Of a stretch of 64,000 nucleotides of DNA, positions 1 through 12,600 are shown piece by piece. Every line of letters begins with the position of its first letter. Position 1 is the first letter of the stretch. A program made the position numbers and the translations under genes. Source of the DNA: Symbiodinium kawagutii (taxonomy: Eukaryota > Sar > Dinophyceae > Suessiales > Symbiodiniaceae); assembly GCA_009767595.1 (NCBI GenBank), contig VSDK01028707.1, positions 303,851-367,850 of the forward strand. The letters run 5' to 3'. Under the pieces are notes generated by a model. The model saw only the letters and a list, made by a program, of their open reading frames with translations, was not told the DNA's origin and did no database searches.

Positions 1-739
1 ACTGACTAAAACAAAATACAGTAAAACAAAACTCATATTTACGAAAGTTTAGCAATATATATATGTAAATATTAATATCAAATCTAGAATTCTTCAGTTC
101 AATGATCACGGCTGCAGGTTTCAGTTTCAGTCGTGAACCTTGAGATTCAGAGCTGGGAAGCCCTACAGCGATGGCGATGCAACCGCCTTCGATGCCTGCG
201 GATTCGGTCAAGGCCTGACATCGAAGCCCAAAGAGATCCAAAGAGTCGGAACGTAAGCAGGTTAGAGATCCAAACAACTAGACAAAGAATTAAGAGTTAG
301 CTTAGGTAAAAACTCAGAAAGCATTATAAAGCAAAGAGTTAAGTAAAGAGTCAAATGAAGAGTTAAGACATCCAGGATTCTCTTTGAGATCTCTATTCAA
401 ATCACGAGTAAAACAATAAATAAAGACTGACTTAAACATCTTGAACAAACTGAAATGAAAGCAACGAACCTGGAAACACGTGATGGAATTCAACAGATGT
501 AGAACACTAGGTGATGTGTATATCGAACATGCAGGGAGCATGAAGATCATTGAAGATCTTACTACAGTGTTAGGTACACCAGAAATTTGAAAAAATCATA
601 GTCTGAAGATGTCTGAAGCTTGGTCCTGGTATGTCCTGCTGAGAACAACGGGCATCCATGGGCAGCTGTCACAGTTGGTCAAGTCTCGCCTGTCCGGAAC
701 TAACCGCAATGAGGAATTCCACAAGACCCACCTTAAAAA

Positions 740-766
740 CAGGGCACCCTGCTTAAAGGTGCCCTG
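740..766. repeat. Short perfect inverted repeat
   Basis: Arms cagggcacc and ggtgccctg (9 bp each) surround a 9-nt loop. It could form a small hairpin. No role can be assigned. Confidence 0.6.
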
Positions 767-832
767 CATGAGTGCACCTGACAATTTCGCTAGAACTCCT
801 TGGGACCTGCCTGAAGTCTGGGACCAGTCTCA

Positions 833-873
833 AACTTCGCTCACTTCGCTGTCACTTCGCTGTCACTTCGCTC
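833..873. repeat. Short tandem repeat, unit about 11 bp
   Basis: About four copies of a tcacttcgctg-like unit lie in direct tandem. Confidence 0.7.
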
Positions 874-1528
874 ATGTTTTCGGGCAGAAGCACTTCAGGA
901 CGAGACTTGGATGGCAAGACTTGGCGCCCAACCAGGACGAGAAGTGCACTGCAAAGGCCACGAACCGTGTGCACCCCGGTCTTCTGTAGCCGACGCTGCC
1001 TGCGCGCACGGGCTGTCACTGGTACAAGGCTTGGTCTTATGCTTGGGGTCCTATAGATGGTAAGAAATGGTTAGTCCTATGGCTTCAACCATACTTGTAG
1101 ACACAGAAATGGTAAGAGCTGATGTCACTGGGAGAGCTGATGCCTTGTCTTGCTGGGTTCAAAAGGCAATATCACGGAAATGGTCAATCTGATACTTCAA
1201 GTACGAGGCAGTGACAAAGCTATTACATGCTACTACCACCTGCAACTTCGTCCCCTGCATACTGTTGCTTGACAGCATGCAGGTGCAACTGGACTCATTC
1301 TGTCTTCAAAACTCTGTGAACTTGACGCGCAGCCTTGTCACACGTTGTCAATGTTGTTCTGCATGCATATTTTTTCCAGGAATTTGCATGACATTGCCAA
1401 ACACCCGCGCATATACAAACTGATATTTTCCAAATCTTTCCAATCTCCAAATGCAAATTTTTGGACTACCATTTGGTTAGGGCACTTCTGGTAGCTCCAA
1501 CTGGCTCCCCCAAGGGATGCATGGATAC

Positions 1529-1659
1529 CAACCAGTCCATAGGATAAACTTTGCAGACGAGCTTTGCATCGACCCTCCTGACTCTCCTGGCCTTGGTTTA
1601 TCTCGAATGACGAACAAACCAATGAGAACTCCGAGGAGAGCAAGGCCTCCCACGGATGC
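1529..1659 (-). CDS. Candidate exon with a membrane segment
   Basis: This minus-strand stretch is flanked by a plausible acceptor (CTAG|GCATCC) and a GT donor (GGTTG|GTATCC). Its open frame starts with a hydrophobic run (GGLALLGVLIGLFVI) that would span a membrane, followed by a charged, Pro/Gly/Ser-rich tail (RDKPRPGESGG). The family is not recognised and no neighbouring exon was found. It may be a chance open frame. Confidence 0.25.
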
Positions 1660-2129
1660 CTAGCAGTCAAAGAAGGAATTTCACAAAAACCTCGATCAGC
1701 TTCTGACACCACTTGTTCAAGATGATAACAAAAGAATTACTACGTGTATATGTGTGTATATACACATCATATACTATCATGCATTGAGTCCTACCATTTC
1801 ATGACTACGAACATCAACATGCAATGTGCAGCAAGGATTCACGCTGACAAGATGGAACAAGATGGAAGACGTGCAGTTTTTGCATTTCTCAGTGCAGAAG
1901 GCCTGGAGGACTATGTGAACGTCGCAGTCATTGAATCCTGAACCGGGTTCCCACGAAAACACCCCGCTTCAGAGGCAAAACCTCCTTTATCTTCGGTATA
2001 AGAAAAAACACAATCATTTATATAAATCGTTTGTCCCCTTCATGATCATTGCTTCTTTGAATCTATCTCCTTTCTTTTTCATTTTTGAATGTTTTTGTCA
2101 CACAAATGGACAACGGGCGACCCTTTGTG
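1660..2129. other. No recognised gene
   Basis: No supported coding or RNA feature was seen between the candidate exon and the purine tract. Confidence 0.4.
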
Positions 2130-3754
2130 CAAAAAAAGAAGAAAAAAGAAGGGGGAGAGGGAGAGGAGATGAAAAGAGATAAGATAAGACAAGAAAAGCG
2201 AAAGAAAAGAAGAGATCAAAGGAGATGACAGGGAACAAAAGAGGACAAAGAGATAAGAAGAGATAGGAAAAAAGAGAGAAATAGAGACGAAGAGAAATAT
2301 CTAAAGAAAAAAGACACAAGAGAGAAGAAGGGATAAGAAGAAAAATTCAATTCAAAGGAAAAAGAAGAAGAAAGAACAAGACAGAGACAAAGAAAAGAAG
2401 AGAAAACAATAGAGAACAAAGAGAATTGCGAAGAGAGAAGAGAGAGGAATTAAAAGAGAGAGAAGGAGAGAAGAAGAAAGAAGAAGAGAGAAGAAAAGAG
2501 AAAAAAACAAAAAGTGAGATAAGAAAAGAGAAAGTGAGATAAGAAGAAATCAACAAAGAGGGAAGGAGAGAAGAAAAGAAAAAAAGGGAGAAAGAGACCA
2601 GAAATAAGTTGAAACAGATGGAAAGGAAAAAAATAGATAAGAAGAAAAAAAAAGGGGAAAGAGCGAAGAAGAAAAAAAGAAGAAATAAGAAGAAACAAAA
2701 GGAAATAAAAAGAAATAAGAAAAGACGGAAAATCAGAAGAAAGAAAAAGACGAAGAGAGAAAAAGAGACAAAAAAAACAATAAGAAAGAAAGAGAAAAAA
2801 GGAAAAAAGGACGAAACAAAAGAAAAAAAGAAAAAAGAAAAAGGATAGAAGAAAGAAAAAAGAAGCAGCAGAGAAATAAAAGAAAATCGCATAGAAAAGA
2901 AAAAAGAAAAGACAATAGAAAGGAAAAGCAGAAAGAGAGAGAAGAGAGGGAAGAAAGAGAAGAGAGAGAAGAGAGAGAAGAGAGAGAAGAAAGAGAAGAG
3001 AGAGACGAGAAAGAAGAGAGAGAAGAGAGAGAAGACAGAGGAAAGAGAGAGAAGAGGAAAGAAGACAGAGAAGAGAGAGACGAGAGAGAAGAGAGAGACG
3101 AGAGAGAAGACAAAGACAAGAGAGAAGAGAGAGACGAGAGAGAAGAGAAAGACAAGAGAGAAGAGAGAGACGAGAGAGAAGAGAAAGACAAGAGAGAAGA
3201 GAGAGAGAGAGAGACAGAAGAGAGAGAAAAGAGAGAGACTAGAGAAGCAAGAGAAGAGAGAAAAAAGAAAGAAGAGAGAAAAGAGAGAGACTAGAGAAGA
3301 ATTAGAGAAGAGAGAGAAGAGAGAAAAGAAAAAGAAGAGAGAAGAAAAGAGAGGAGAAAACGAAAGAAAGAAGAGAGAGAAACTAGAGAGGAAGGGGGCG
3401 AAGAGAGAGAAGAGAGAGAGAGTGGAGAAGAGAGAAGAAGAGAGGGAAGAGAGAGAAGGAAAAGAGGGAGGGGGAGAAGAAAGAGAAGAGAGAGACGAGA
3501 GAGATGAGAGAGAGAGAAGGGAGAAGAGAGAGAAGAGAGCGAAGAAAGAGACTAGAGAAAATAAAGGAGAGAGAGAAAGAGAAGGAAAAGAGGGAAGGGG
3601 AAAAAGAGAGAGAAGAGAGACTAGAGAAAAGGGAGAAGAGAGAGAAGAGAGAGAAGAGAGAGAGAAGAGAGAGAAGAGAGAGAAGAGAGAGAAGAGAGAG
3701 AAGAAAGAGAAGAGAGAAGAAGAGAGAGAGAGAGAGAGAGAAAAAAAGAGAGAG

Positions 3755-4262
3755 AGAACAGGAAGAAGGGAGGACAGGGGAGAGAACAGGAAGAAGCGAG
3801 GACAGGGGAGAGAACAGGAAGAAAAGAGGACAGGGGAGAGAACAGGAAGAAGAGAGGACAGGGGAGAGAACGGGAAGAAGAGAGGACAGGGGAGAGAACA
3901 GGAAGAAGAGAGGACAGGGGAGAGAACAGGAAGAAGAGAGGACAGGGGAGAGAGAACAGGAAGAAGAGAGGACAGGGGAGAGAACAGGAAGAAGAGAGGA
4001 CAGGGGAGAGAACAGGAAGAAGAGAGGACAGGGGAGAGAACGGGAAGAAGAGAGAAGAGGGGAGAGAACAGGAAGAAGAGAGGACAAGGGGAGAGAACGG
4101 GAAGAAGAGAGGACAGGGGAGAGAACAGGAAGAAGAGAGAAGAGGGGAGAGAACAGGAAGAAGAGAGGACAGGGGAGAGAACAGGAAGAAGAGAGGACAA
4201 GGGGAGAGAACGGGAAGAAGAGAGGACAGGGGAGAGAACAGGAAGAAGAGAGAAGAGAGGCG
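3755..4262. repeat. 28-bp purine minisatellite
   Basis: About 18 direct copies of the 28-bp unit agagaacaggaagaagagag + gacagggg. Variants carry small substitutions or drop part of the unit (for example agaagagggg). Two further copies occur near 4571-4619. Confidence 0.9.
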
Positions 4263-4320
4263 GAATAAGAAAGATACATGGAGAAGTAGGGAGAAGTAGG
4301 CAGAAGTAGGGAGAAGAGAG

Positions 4321-4711
4321 AACTCCGTGCAGCCGATAGCCACACTGGAGGGGAAGCACTCCGTGCAGCCGATACAGCCACACTGGAGGGGAAGAGATAA
4401 GGGAGAAGAAAAGGGAGCAGCGAGAAGACGGAAAGGGAGAAGCGAGAAGAGGGGAAGGAGACAAGGTAGAGGAAAAAGGGAGAGCAGAAGAGGGATAAGA
4501 AGTCAGGAGAGGGACAAGAGAAAGAAGACATGGGACAGAAGGGAGAAGAAGGAAGGGAGAAGGGAGAAGAGAGGACAGGGGAGAGAACAGGAAGAAGAGA
4601 GAAGAGAGGCGGAATAAGATAGTAGGAAGAAGAGAGAACTCCGATGCAGCCGATACAGCGCGCCGGAGGGGAAGACTCTGATGCAGCCGATGCAGCCGCG
4701 CCGGAGGGCAA
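4321..4711. repeat. Paired 36-bp repeat in the purine tract
   Basis: Four copies of a pyrimidine-containing unit (core tgcagccgatacagcc, ending ggaggggaag) occur as two pairs, at 4321-4393 and 4640-4711. The purine segment just before each pair is also duplicated (4220-4268 against 4571-4619). This suggests a segmental duplication of about 350 bp. Confidence 0.8.
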
Positions 4712-4987
4712 ACGCACAAAGGTGAGTAGGGCTTTTTTGCGGCAGGGTAGGGCTGTCTTTATTGGTCAATAGATATGTAAAATTGAGTAGGAAGATAGGA
4801 ACAGAATTGAAACAGAATAGATCAAAGAAAATACAAGGTAAGGCAATTGCCATGACTGGTGGCTCGGCAGTCTGATACTTAATGGTTGTAAGATGTTTGC
4901 AATAATCTTATTTGAACATGCGGATATAATGGATGGTCAACAGTGGTGGGTACTGGTCATAATTTGAAACATGAAGCAAATTCCCCT

Positions 4988-5029
4988 GTAGATAAGTAGA
5001 TAGATAGATAGGTAGATAGATAGATAGAA
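4988..5029. repeat. GATA microsatellite
   Basis: Imperfect (gata)n run. Confidence 0.85.
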
Positions 5030-5091
5030 AAGTAAACATAAAGAAAGAAGACGTGGAGAGCCCGAGATCCAAAGACGTGGAAAGATCGGGC

Positions 5092-5160
5092 CTTTGTTGG
5101 CGATGAACAGAGGCTCGTCGAAGTGGCAGTACTGCCAGAGAGGCTCCATGGCGACCGAAC
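5092..5160 (-). CDS. Candidate short exon
   Basis: The minus-strand open frame includes AMEPLWQYCHFDEPLFIANK. It is bounded by an acceptor GCCACAG|GTTCGG and a possible GC donor AAAG|GCCC. Third codon positions are mostly G or C, as in the recognised exons of this window. The protein family is not recognised. Confidence 0.3.
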
Positions 5161-8100
5161 CTGTGGCCCTTCAAAATGCAAACAGAGCCTTTCAAACAGC
5201 TGATGTGTCCTGTAAAGAGAAATGCATCCTGATGATCAGAAAACAAATTCATTTTTTGCAGGCACAGGGTCAAGCTAAAGCTGCGGCCACGGTAGAAATG
5301 AAATGATTCAAAAGAGTTCAAAAGAAATCAAAACGAAATGCAAGGAAACTGAAACCACTGAAACCCCTGCAATCGCTCAGCATTCTTCTCGCACGTCCCA
5401 CGGTCTCAATGTGGAGCTTCGATACGATCAACCAAATATCTGCTGCAAGCATATTCTTTTCTTCAGCTTGACAGATGCTAAGCTGAGCGCTGGATTGTCA
5501 CAACATGTCACAACTGTGTACAGGGGTGTCGCACTTCGCGTTTCAACGGCGCAGGCAATGTCGGGACTACGAGGAATTCTCCATTCATTTCACCTGCCAT
5601 TCGGAGACCGAAAAAATCCAGTGATGAATCGAATAGGGGCCTGGAGATCTAGGAGTGTGTCCAACAAATGTATATCCTTTAGGCTGTGAAATTCTGATCT
5701 GAAAGCATCCTAATCATCAGGGAAATTGAAAGTTTGCAAACATGAAAGGGAAGTGAGATGTATGAACTGCTAAATAAATGATCTTGAGCCCCAAGGAAGC
5801 AACGTCAAGGAGTTGATGCAGCACCTTGGACTTGAGGATCACAAGTCTAGCGGTCTGCACACCGTTGTTGATGGAACCGGAGATTGGTTCATTCCTTGGC
5901 TTTGACTGCGTCCATCTGCGTCCTCAACCAGGTCCTTTTTTCCCGTTTGCAAACTGTGTGATTTCATGCGCAAACACAATAGATTGCCACACTCTCAATG
6001 CAAATGCTATGCTATGCTACGCTATGCTGCATCTATCTCTGTTGAAAGATTGAAGCTCAGGCCAACGCTCGACTGTTTCGAAGCAATCAGCAGCTGCAAT
6101 GATTCGTGCCAAATCATCCTGGAGAGTCATCTCTCTTCTCAAGGTCGACTACTTTACGCAGCATTTTTGTATATTTTTGTTGTTGTATCTAAGGCGCCTC
6201 CCAAACTATGTCACAATTGTGCTTTGACTCCTAACCAGCTGACCTGATCTTCATCCAACTATCTTCGCTATCAAGGCTGGGCTGCGATGGACTCTATCAC
6301 ACAAATATGGACATACACATGCACATACTGATGCAATCTGACGTGTATCCTTACGCTATGCATCTCTGATGTCATGACTTTGACTAATTTGTTTCTTCGC
6401 AAGGCCTCTGTGGTGAGCTGTCCAAAATCGATGGTGGTAATGTACTTCATCCTGGCACAAAAAAAACTTGGCGACGAAAACAGCTTCATGCTGGTGTTTA
6501 ACACTCACTATCAATCAAGATCAAACCTCACAAGCATCGCAAAATGAGAGTTGCCATACTATTGGCACCTGGACACCAACTTCCAAAACCATTGAAGTTC
6601 ATTGAAGCCATTGAAGCCATGCCGCAATTTGCAGAAGTACTTCAGCTTCGAAAGAGGAAACATGTCGAGGAGCACAGGGGTTTGATGAAGGCCATGAGCG
6701 AAGAATGTTTCTTTTGAAACGTCCTCGGAGCTGCTTCAGCGCTACCGCCCCAATGGTATCAAGGTACTCTCACTGAGATGCCAGCTGTGTGATGAAGATC
6801 CGACCATCGCGCTTCATCAGTGGCAGAACTGCACATGTCACAACATGTCACAACCAAACGATGCTGGTTGCTCGCAAACAGAATCTGATCATCCAGGTGA
6901 GAAAAACGAACCAAACAAACAAAAGAAAACCAAAATCTTGATACATTTTGGACTCAGATTCTTTTGTTCAGAAGCATGTCACACCCAAGAAAGTGTACGG
7001 CTTGGTGCGATCACACTCATCAGGTCGCCTGCTTTCAGCGCGCTGGGAGGATCGGGCATGACCTGGGCAAAGGTCACATCTCACGAGTGAAGACATGTAA
7101 AGAGTAGTCAAAGGTATCAATGATGAAACTTTGATGAAACCATTAAGAATCATGCGAGACTCCTTTGAGACTTTAAGCCTCATCAAGCCTCATGAATTCC
7201 TTAAGCATCTCTGAAGATCAATGGAACAAGTTCTCAACTGCGAGTTCTGCGATTCTCTGGGCCCGACTGTCAAGGAGCCAGAGAAATAGACTGCGTCGAA
7301 GCGCAGGTCCTGACAACTGAAAAAGCCTTACTGTAAGATCCTCTAAGATCCTTTAAGATCCTTGATCCTTCAAGATCCTTAAAGATTCTTACATAAAAAA
7401 GAAACACCTAAGATCTTGACTCTCAAGATTTGTTTTGAAAAACACGGTGGGCATGCACACATTGCTGCAGCTCATGTTCCATTGTGAATCTGGGAGCCCT
7501 CAAGCCTCTGGAACGGCACCCTTCGACTTGTTTTTGTCACTTTCCTGCCACGAAAAGGACTATGATCTCTTGTTGGACTTGACATACTATAAATTGCCAT
7601 GACCTTTGTCACATCCGCTTCTGACACGCCTCTCTCTCTCTCTCTTTCACCATTTTTCCATATCTCTTTACAATTTCTTACACTTTCGCAATCTAAAAGG
7701 CTGTATTCATCCTTCCCTTTCCACAGCCTTTTTCAAACGGATGCGCCTCGTAACACAGCTCTGACAAATCTTCGTCGTAGATGGAGCGCTCTAAAACCCG
7801 ACCTCAGCACACTCAGCTCCCACAAAGGATGCAGGGCATGGGAAGGTCACCGGAGAACACAACCTGAGGACTGAGCAGTAGAACCTCAGAAAGTGGGCTT
7901 CAAACTCTTTGCAAAGCAGTAGTCAGGCATTTCAAGACGAACGGTGCACTACAGTATGTCGATGAAAGGATTTGCTGAATTTCCCCACTGCCAATGTCAG
8001 CAGATTTTACAGCCCCATGTTGTGTAACGCATGTAGATCGATACCAAATGCCCCAATTCTGTAAGTGAACAAAGGGAACGCAGTGGAGGATCACAACAAA

Positions 8101-8169
8101 TCATTTTCTTAAAAATCCCAGCATCTTGATTCCTTTATTGTCATATGTGATATTTCTTTCTTAGCCAAA
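5161..8169. other. No recognised gene
   Basis: Scattered short open frames on both strands without family resemblance. A small run of taagatcc-type repeats lies near 7.33-7.39 kb. Nothing else is supported. Confidence 0.4.
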
Positions 8170-8345
8170 GGTAGATCATCTAGATCCATTTGATTCATCT
8201 TGGATTCGTATGATTCATCTTGGATTCAAATGATTTGTCGTCTTGGATTCAAATGATTCATCTTAGATTCATGTTCATCTTAGATTCGTATGATTCACCT
8301 TAGATTCAAATGATTCACCTTAGAATCATCATCTTCCACTTGATT
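8170..8345. repeat. Degenerate gattcatctt repeat
   Basis: Roughly ten diverged copies of a unit like tgattcatcttggattc(g/a) follow one another. Confidence 0.7.
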
Positions 8346-8670
8346 CTATTCCTTAATGAACTTGGTATAGAACCAAGATTAATCAAGTTGAAAAGAATCG
8401 AAATGAATCAAGAACCGATTGAGTTAGTATTATAAAAATCCTCAAGAATTCCTATTATGTATGAATTACTTTTACATTATGAATCTTCCTTCATAGAATC
8501 GTCCTCATAGCTTCATCGGTTTCGCCGTTCTCAGCCTCGGACTCTCCAGGTCGGTAGCCATCGGTGCCCTCTGGCGCTGGGCGCCAGAGACCTGCCTCCT
8601 TCAGAACAGCCTGCAGCGAAGGTCATCTTTTTGAGAAAATATGTTAACATATTTTTGTCAACATGATTTA

Positions 8671-8862
8671 ACATGATTTAACATGATTTAACATGATTTA
8701 ACATGTCAATGTGTGCATTTCATCATCTTGCTTATGTTAATACATTGCTATATCTTGTTTACTTATGGTGTTAATACCTAGAATCATGTCGTTTCATTTA
8801 CTCGTTTTATAGATGATTGATGATGATGTCAGCAATGGTGACATAGAGTAAAATAGGAGAAC
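8671..8862. repeat. Left 192-bp direct repeat bracketing a minisatellite
   Basis: This starts with tandem acatgattta units and ends at aaataggagaac. It is nearly identical to 9420-9611 and differs by a few substitutions and one base in a t-run. The two copies bracket the 14-bp minisatellite. Confidence 0.9.
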
Positions 8863-9419
8863 ATCTTTTTGTTAACATCTTTTTGTTAACATCTTTTTGT
8901 TAACATCTTTTTGTTAACATCTTTTTGTTAACATCTTTTTGTTAACATCTTTTTGTTAACATCTTTTTGTTAACATCTTTTTGTTAACTTCTTTTTGTTA
9001 ACATCTTTTTGTTAACATCTTTTTGTTAACATCTTTTTGTTAACATCTTTTTGTTTACATTTTTTGTTAACATCTTTTTGTTAACATATTTGTGTTAACA
9101 TCTTTTTGTCAATATCTTTTTGTTAACATCTTTTTGTTAACATCTTTTTGTTAACATATTTGTGTTAACATCTTTTTGTCAACATCTTTTTGTCAACATC
9201 TTTTTGTTAACATCTTTTTGTTAACATCTTTTTGTTAACATCTTTTTGTCAACATCTTTTTGTCAACATCTTTTTGTTAACATCTTTTTGTTAACATCTT
9301 TTTGTTAACATATTTTTGTTAACATCTTTTTGTTAACATCTTTTTGTTAACATCTTTTTGTTAACATCTTTTTGTTAACATCTGTTTGTTAACATATTTT
9401 TTTAAACATCTTTTTGTTA
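8863..9419. repeat. 14-bp minisatellite
   Basis: About 40 direct copies of catctttttgttaa fill some 555 bp. Minor variants (gtcaa, gtttac, catatttgtg) occur in higher-order groups near 9.08-9.28 kb. The unit contains gttaac, a palindrome. Confidence 0.95.
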
Positions 9420-9611
9420 ACATGATTTAACATGATTTAACATGATTTAACATGTCAATGTGTGCATTTCATCATCTTGCTTATGTTAATACATTGCTAT
9501 ATCTTGTTTACTTATGGTGTTAATACCTAGAATCATGTCGTTCATTTACTCGTTTTATAGATGATTTATGATGATTTCAGCAATGGTGACATAGAGTAAA
9601 ATAGGAGAACA
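9420..9611. repeat. Right 192-bp direct repeat bracketing a minisatellite
   Basis: Partner of 8671-8862, in the same orientation. Confidence 0.9.
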
Positions 9612-12600
9612 GTCAGAATAGTTGAGATTGCTTGAGCTTAAGTTGGTGGACAAGACACGGTCAATAACATGAAGACTTCTAGCACAAGGAGAATAATTTT
9701 GAGCATAGTGCAAAGTTTCACCCCTAGTATGTGCCTTTGCCAAGATCGAGGCAACTAGCAAATCTCGCCTGGTTTCTGGCTGGGTCCGTTAGGACACAGT
9801 AACTATCAAACCAACATATCACCACACAAATATGTACAGCGATAACCACTGGAAATCAACCAAGCACATCATTGTCATGTTCCATAATCCCAAACATGGG
9901 TTCACAATGGTCCGCATTCACCACGCTCTGGGACATGTCTCAGTGGTACCCCGACTCCGCAAGACGGTGACTTGCTGCCTCAGCTTTTCGAACGTAAGCA
10001 GCCTGCGCCCCAGAGTTGCAGGAACTGATGGACTGTATAGACTGGACCTATCATGACCAAGAACAGTGGGATTCGATGATTTCATACGAGTCATTGAATC
10101 AGGCTGGAACCAGTACAGTATGAATCAGTCTCATTGCACTTTCAATTGGCGGAATGAGTGTGACTCAGGCTTTGGGGCACTTGCAGTTGTTGTTTTTCCG
10201 ATATTCCGGTCACCTTTGGTCACCTTCGATCACCTTAGGTCGCCTTTGGTCACCTCTGGATACCGTTTTGGGTCACGTATAGTCACCTTCGTTCACGTAT
10301 AGTCACCTTCGATCACCTTGACGTTTTTGGTCACGTCCATGCGGTGTCTTCTTTGAGTGCCTCGTAGTCGATTCCGACCACCGACAAACGTCGGTCCAAG
10401 AGTTCGGCCTGAAACAACTGTGAAAACTTTGAACAATTTTCTTGTGAAACTGCAGTTGAACATCTATATGAGATTAATATGAGATTCATACATCGACTTT
10501 TAGGTCAACTGAGTTTTGAGATGCCTGCATTGCATAATATATCAATTCAGTCATATGCAGTGAGCAAACCCGATCAGTTTCCAGTTTCAACCAATGCTAC
10601 GATCTTTCAATGTCTTCACTTTGCCTTGTTCTTGATCAAAGCTGTGGCAGTTCCAATCCCGACCTTAGCACTGGAAAGGTGATGCTCAAAACGTTCCACC
10701 AAGCAACAAAGGACACCCCAGGGACACTGGTGGGACATCGGTTCCTTTCACTTGAGGCAAGGGACATCAAGAATTCGGTTTCCCCGGTCAAGGCGTTGGA
10801 AAACTGCCTTCCCAGCACGCAGTTCACATCGGTTCTCAAGCTGAAGATGAAATTCATCAAGTGAGTTTAGCGAGGAATCAAATGTTCTCCGGTCTCTCTA
10901 TGTCTCCCTGTTTCCGTTGTTATCGTAGGTCCGCAATGGAAACATCCTGGTTTCAAATAGAGGAGCCACTGCAACTACTGATGCACAAAAGTATATGCCT
11001 TACCTGATACCACCGGGCTGTCATCCACACAATCACTGCGTCATAGACGTCAGCGGCAAAAAATCGAAGAATCATCAGCCTGAGAGAAGTGATCACCCGC
11101 TGTTCGGCATCCAAAATCTAACCGCATTCAAAAATCATCATTCAAAATAAAAAATTGTTTTCCGCATTAACACATTTATGTCCCAAGAAATCAAGTAAAC
11201 CTGGGCCCTGAGCAAGAGTGCTGGTACCAGCAAAAGCCAAAGCATGGCTGCGTCGCCGAAATGCAAAAACGTGCTGATTTCAGAATGTTTTTTCTGAACT
11301 TCAATAAGCTCGTGCGTGGAAAACATTTGTCTGGAACCGTCCTGCCGCAAATGTTCAGATGTTCAACGCATGCAAAGCCAATGACAGCTAAATACACGGG
11401 AATTGATTTGTCCACCCATTGCGAATCAGCTGATTCATACTTCTAAGTTGGCCACTCAACTAACGTAAACCTCAACAAATTATCAACAATCGGTATTCTT
11501 CTGCCATGGTCTCCCCTTGCCTGCCTGCTGCGTTTTGGACGAATCCACTTGATCCAGCTCAGTTCCAAGCAACAAACCCATTGAAAGCAGCGTTCTGAGC
11601 CTCCCGTTTTTGCATGCATTGGACCCGGGAACATTGCGCATAAGGTTTTTGCATGTAATTTGGGGAGGCATGCGGTTGAGGCAGTTGGTTCGAAGGGCAA
11701 ATTGCTGGTAAAGGCTGAAGTTGTGGGATTATGTGTTGGTAATGGTTGTGATCATGGTTGATTTACGGTTGATGATCGCAGCAAGGCTGCTATGGGTTGA
11801 TAGCGGATGATATGGGCTGAGAACAGCTGTTTAATGGTTGGCGCAGGCTGATGTGGGTTGAGCGCGGATAATGTGGTTATGATGGTTGATTAGTGGTTGC
11901 TAATGGCTGAAATTGGCTGATGAAGGCTGTGATCGTCGGTAATGGTTGCTAGTGCTTGATATAAAACTGAAAGTAGGTGATCGCGGCATGATGGTTGAAA
12001 CTGTTTGATGACAGTTGATGGTAGTTCGTGATAGAAATAAGTAATGATATCTGACGATAGTTGATGGCGACAATTTAATTTTCATGCTCCCAACCCCAAA
12101 CCAGTGGCTGCCGGGCCCTTCATCAACTCCTGAAAGAAGATCGGGCGGGGATCTGTGACTTGCCAGAACGGGCGGCGAGGGAAGAAATAAACGGCGTAGA
12201 TTGACAGGCCCCCCAGGCGAAAAGAAGCTTGGGGGGATAGTGTGTATTCCCAACGCCAGAACCAAACTTTTATTGTCGCCCATTCATCCCCGAGCTCCTC
12301 CGGCCGGGTAATGTGATCAGGTTGCAACCTGGGGGCAGCAATTGCTCTATCTGTCGCTTTCGATCGCCATCCGGGGCGGGACCAAAATTAGCCTTTTACC
12401 TGGAAGGGCATCAGCCTAACGGTCCTCAGACTGCTAAATGGTTGGCGCAAATTGGCGTTAACCCTGACCCCCACGGAAGTTTAATAAATCAACATCTTTC
12501 ATGTATTCGCGTCAATCAACAAATTTACCCGATTTTCCGGTAAATGTTCAACAAATTGGACAGCAAAACTGTATACAATGTTTGTTTTGGACAAAACCAA

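Larger units (their letters stand above)
1..1528. other. Gene-poor left edge
   Basis: No gene is recognised here. Open frames exist on both strands but show no family resemblance and no convincing splice context. A short inverted repeat and a short tandem repeat near 0.75-0.87 kb are listed separately. Confidence 0.5.
2130..4720. repeat. Long polypurine/polypyrimidine tract
   Basis: The plus strand is almost purely A and G for about 2.5 kb. It shifts from A-rich (2.1-2.9 kb) to GA-rich (2.9-3.75 kb) and then to a 28-bp minisatellite (3.75-4.26 kb). The few pyrimidine islands near 4.32 and 4.65 kb belong to a separate short repeat. The minus strand therefore has very long open frames made of Ser, Leu, Phe and Pro. 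These are composition artefacts and not genes. Such mirror-symmetric purine DNA can form triplex (H-DNA) structures. Confidence 0.95.

Noticed and set aside
2347..4719. Very long minus-strand open frames rich in Ser, Leu, Phe and Pro, and plus-strand Glu/Arg/Lys frames
   Set aside because: They are side effects of a purine-only strand, which cannot contain most stop codons. There is no domain, start context or splice signal.
8863..9419. CRISPR-like regularity
   Set aside because: The 14-bp units are contiguous with no unique spacers. It is a eukaryotic minisatellite.
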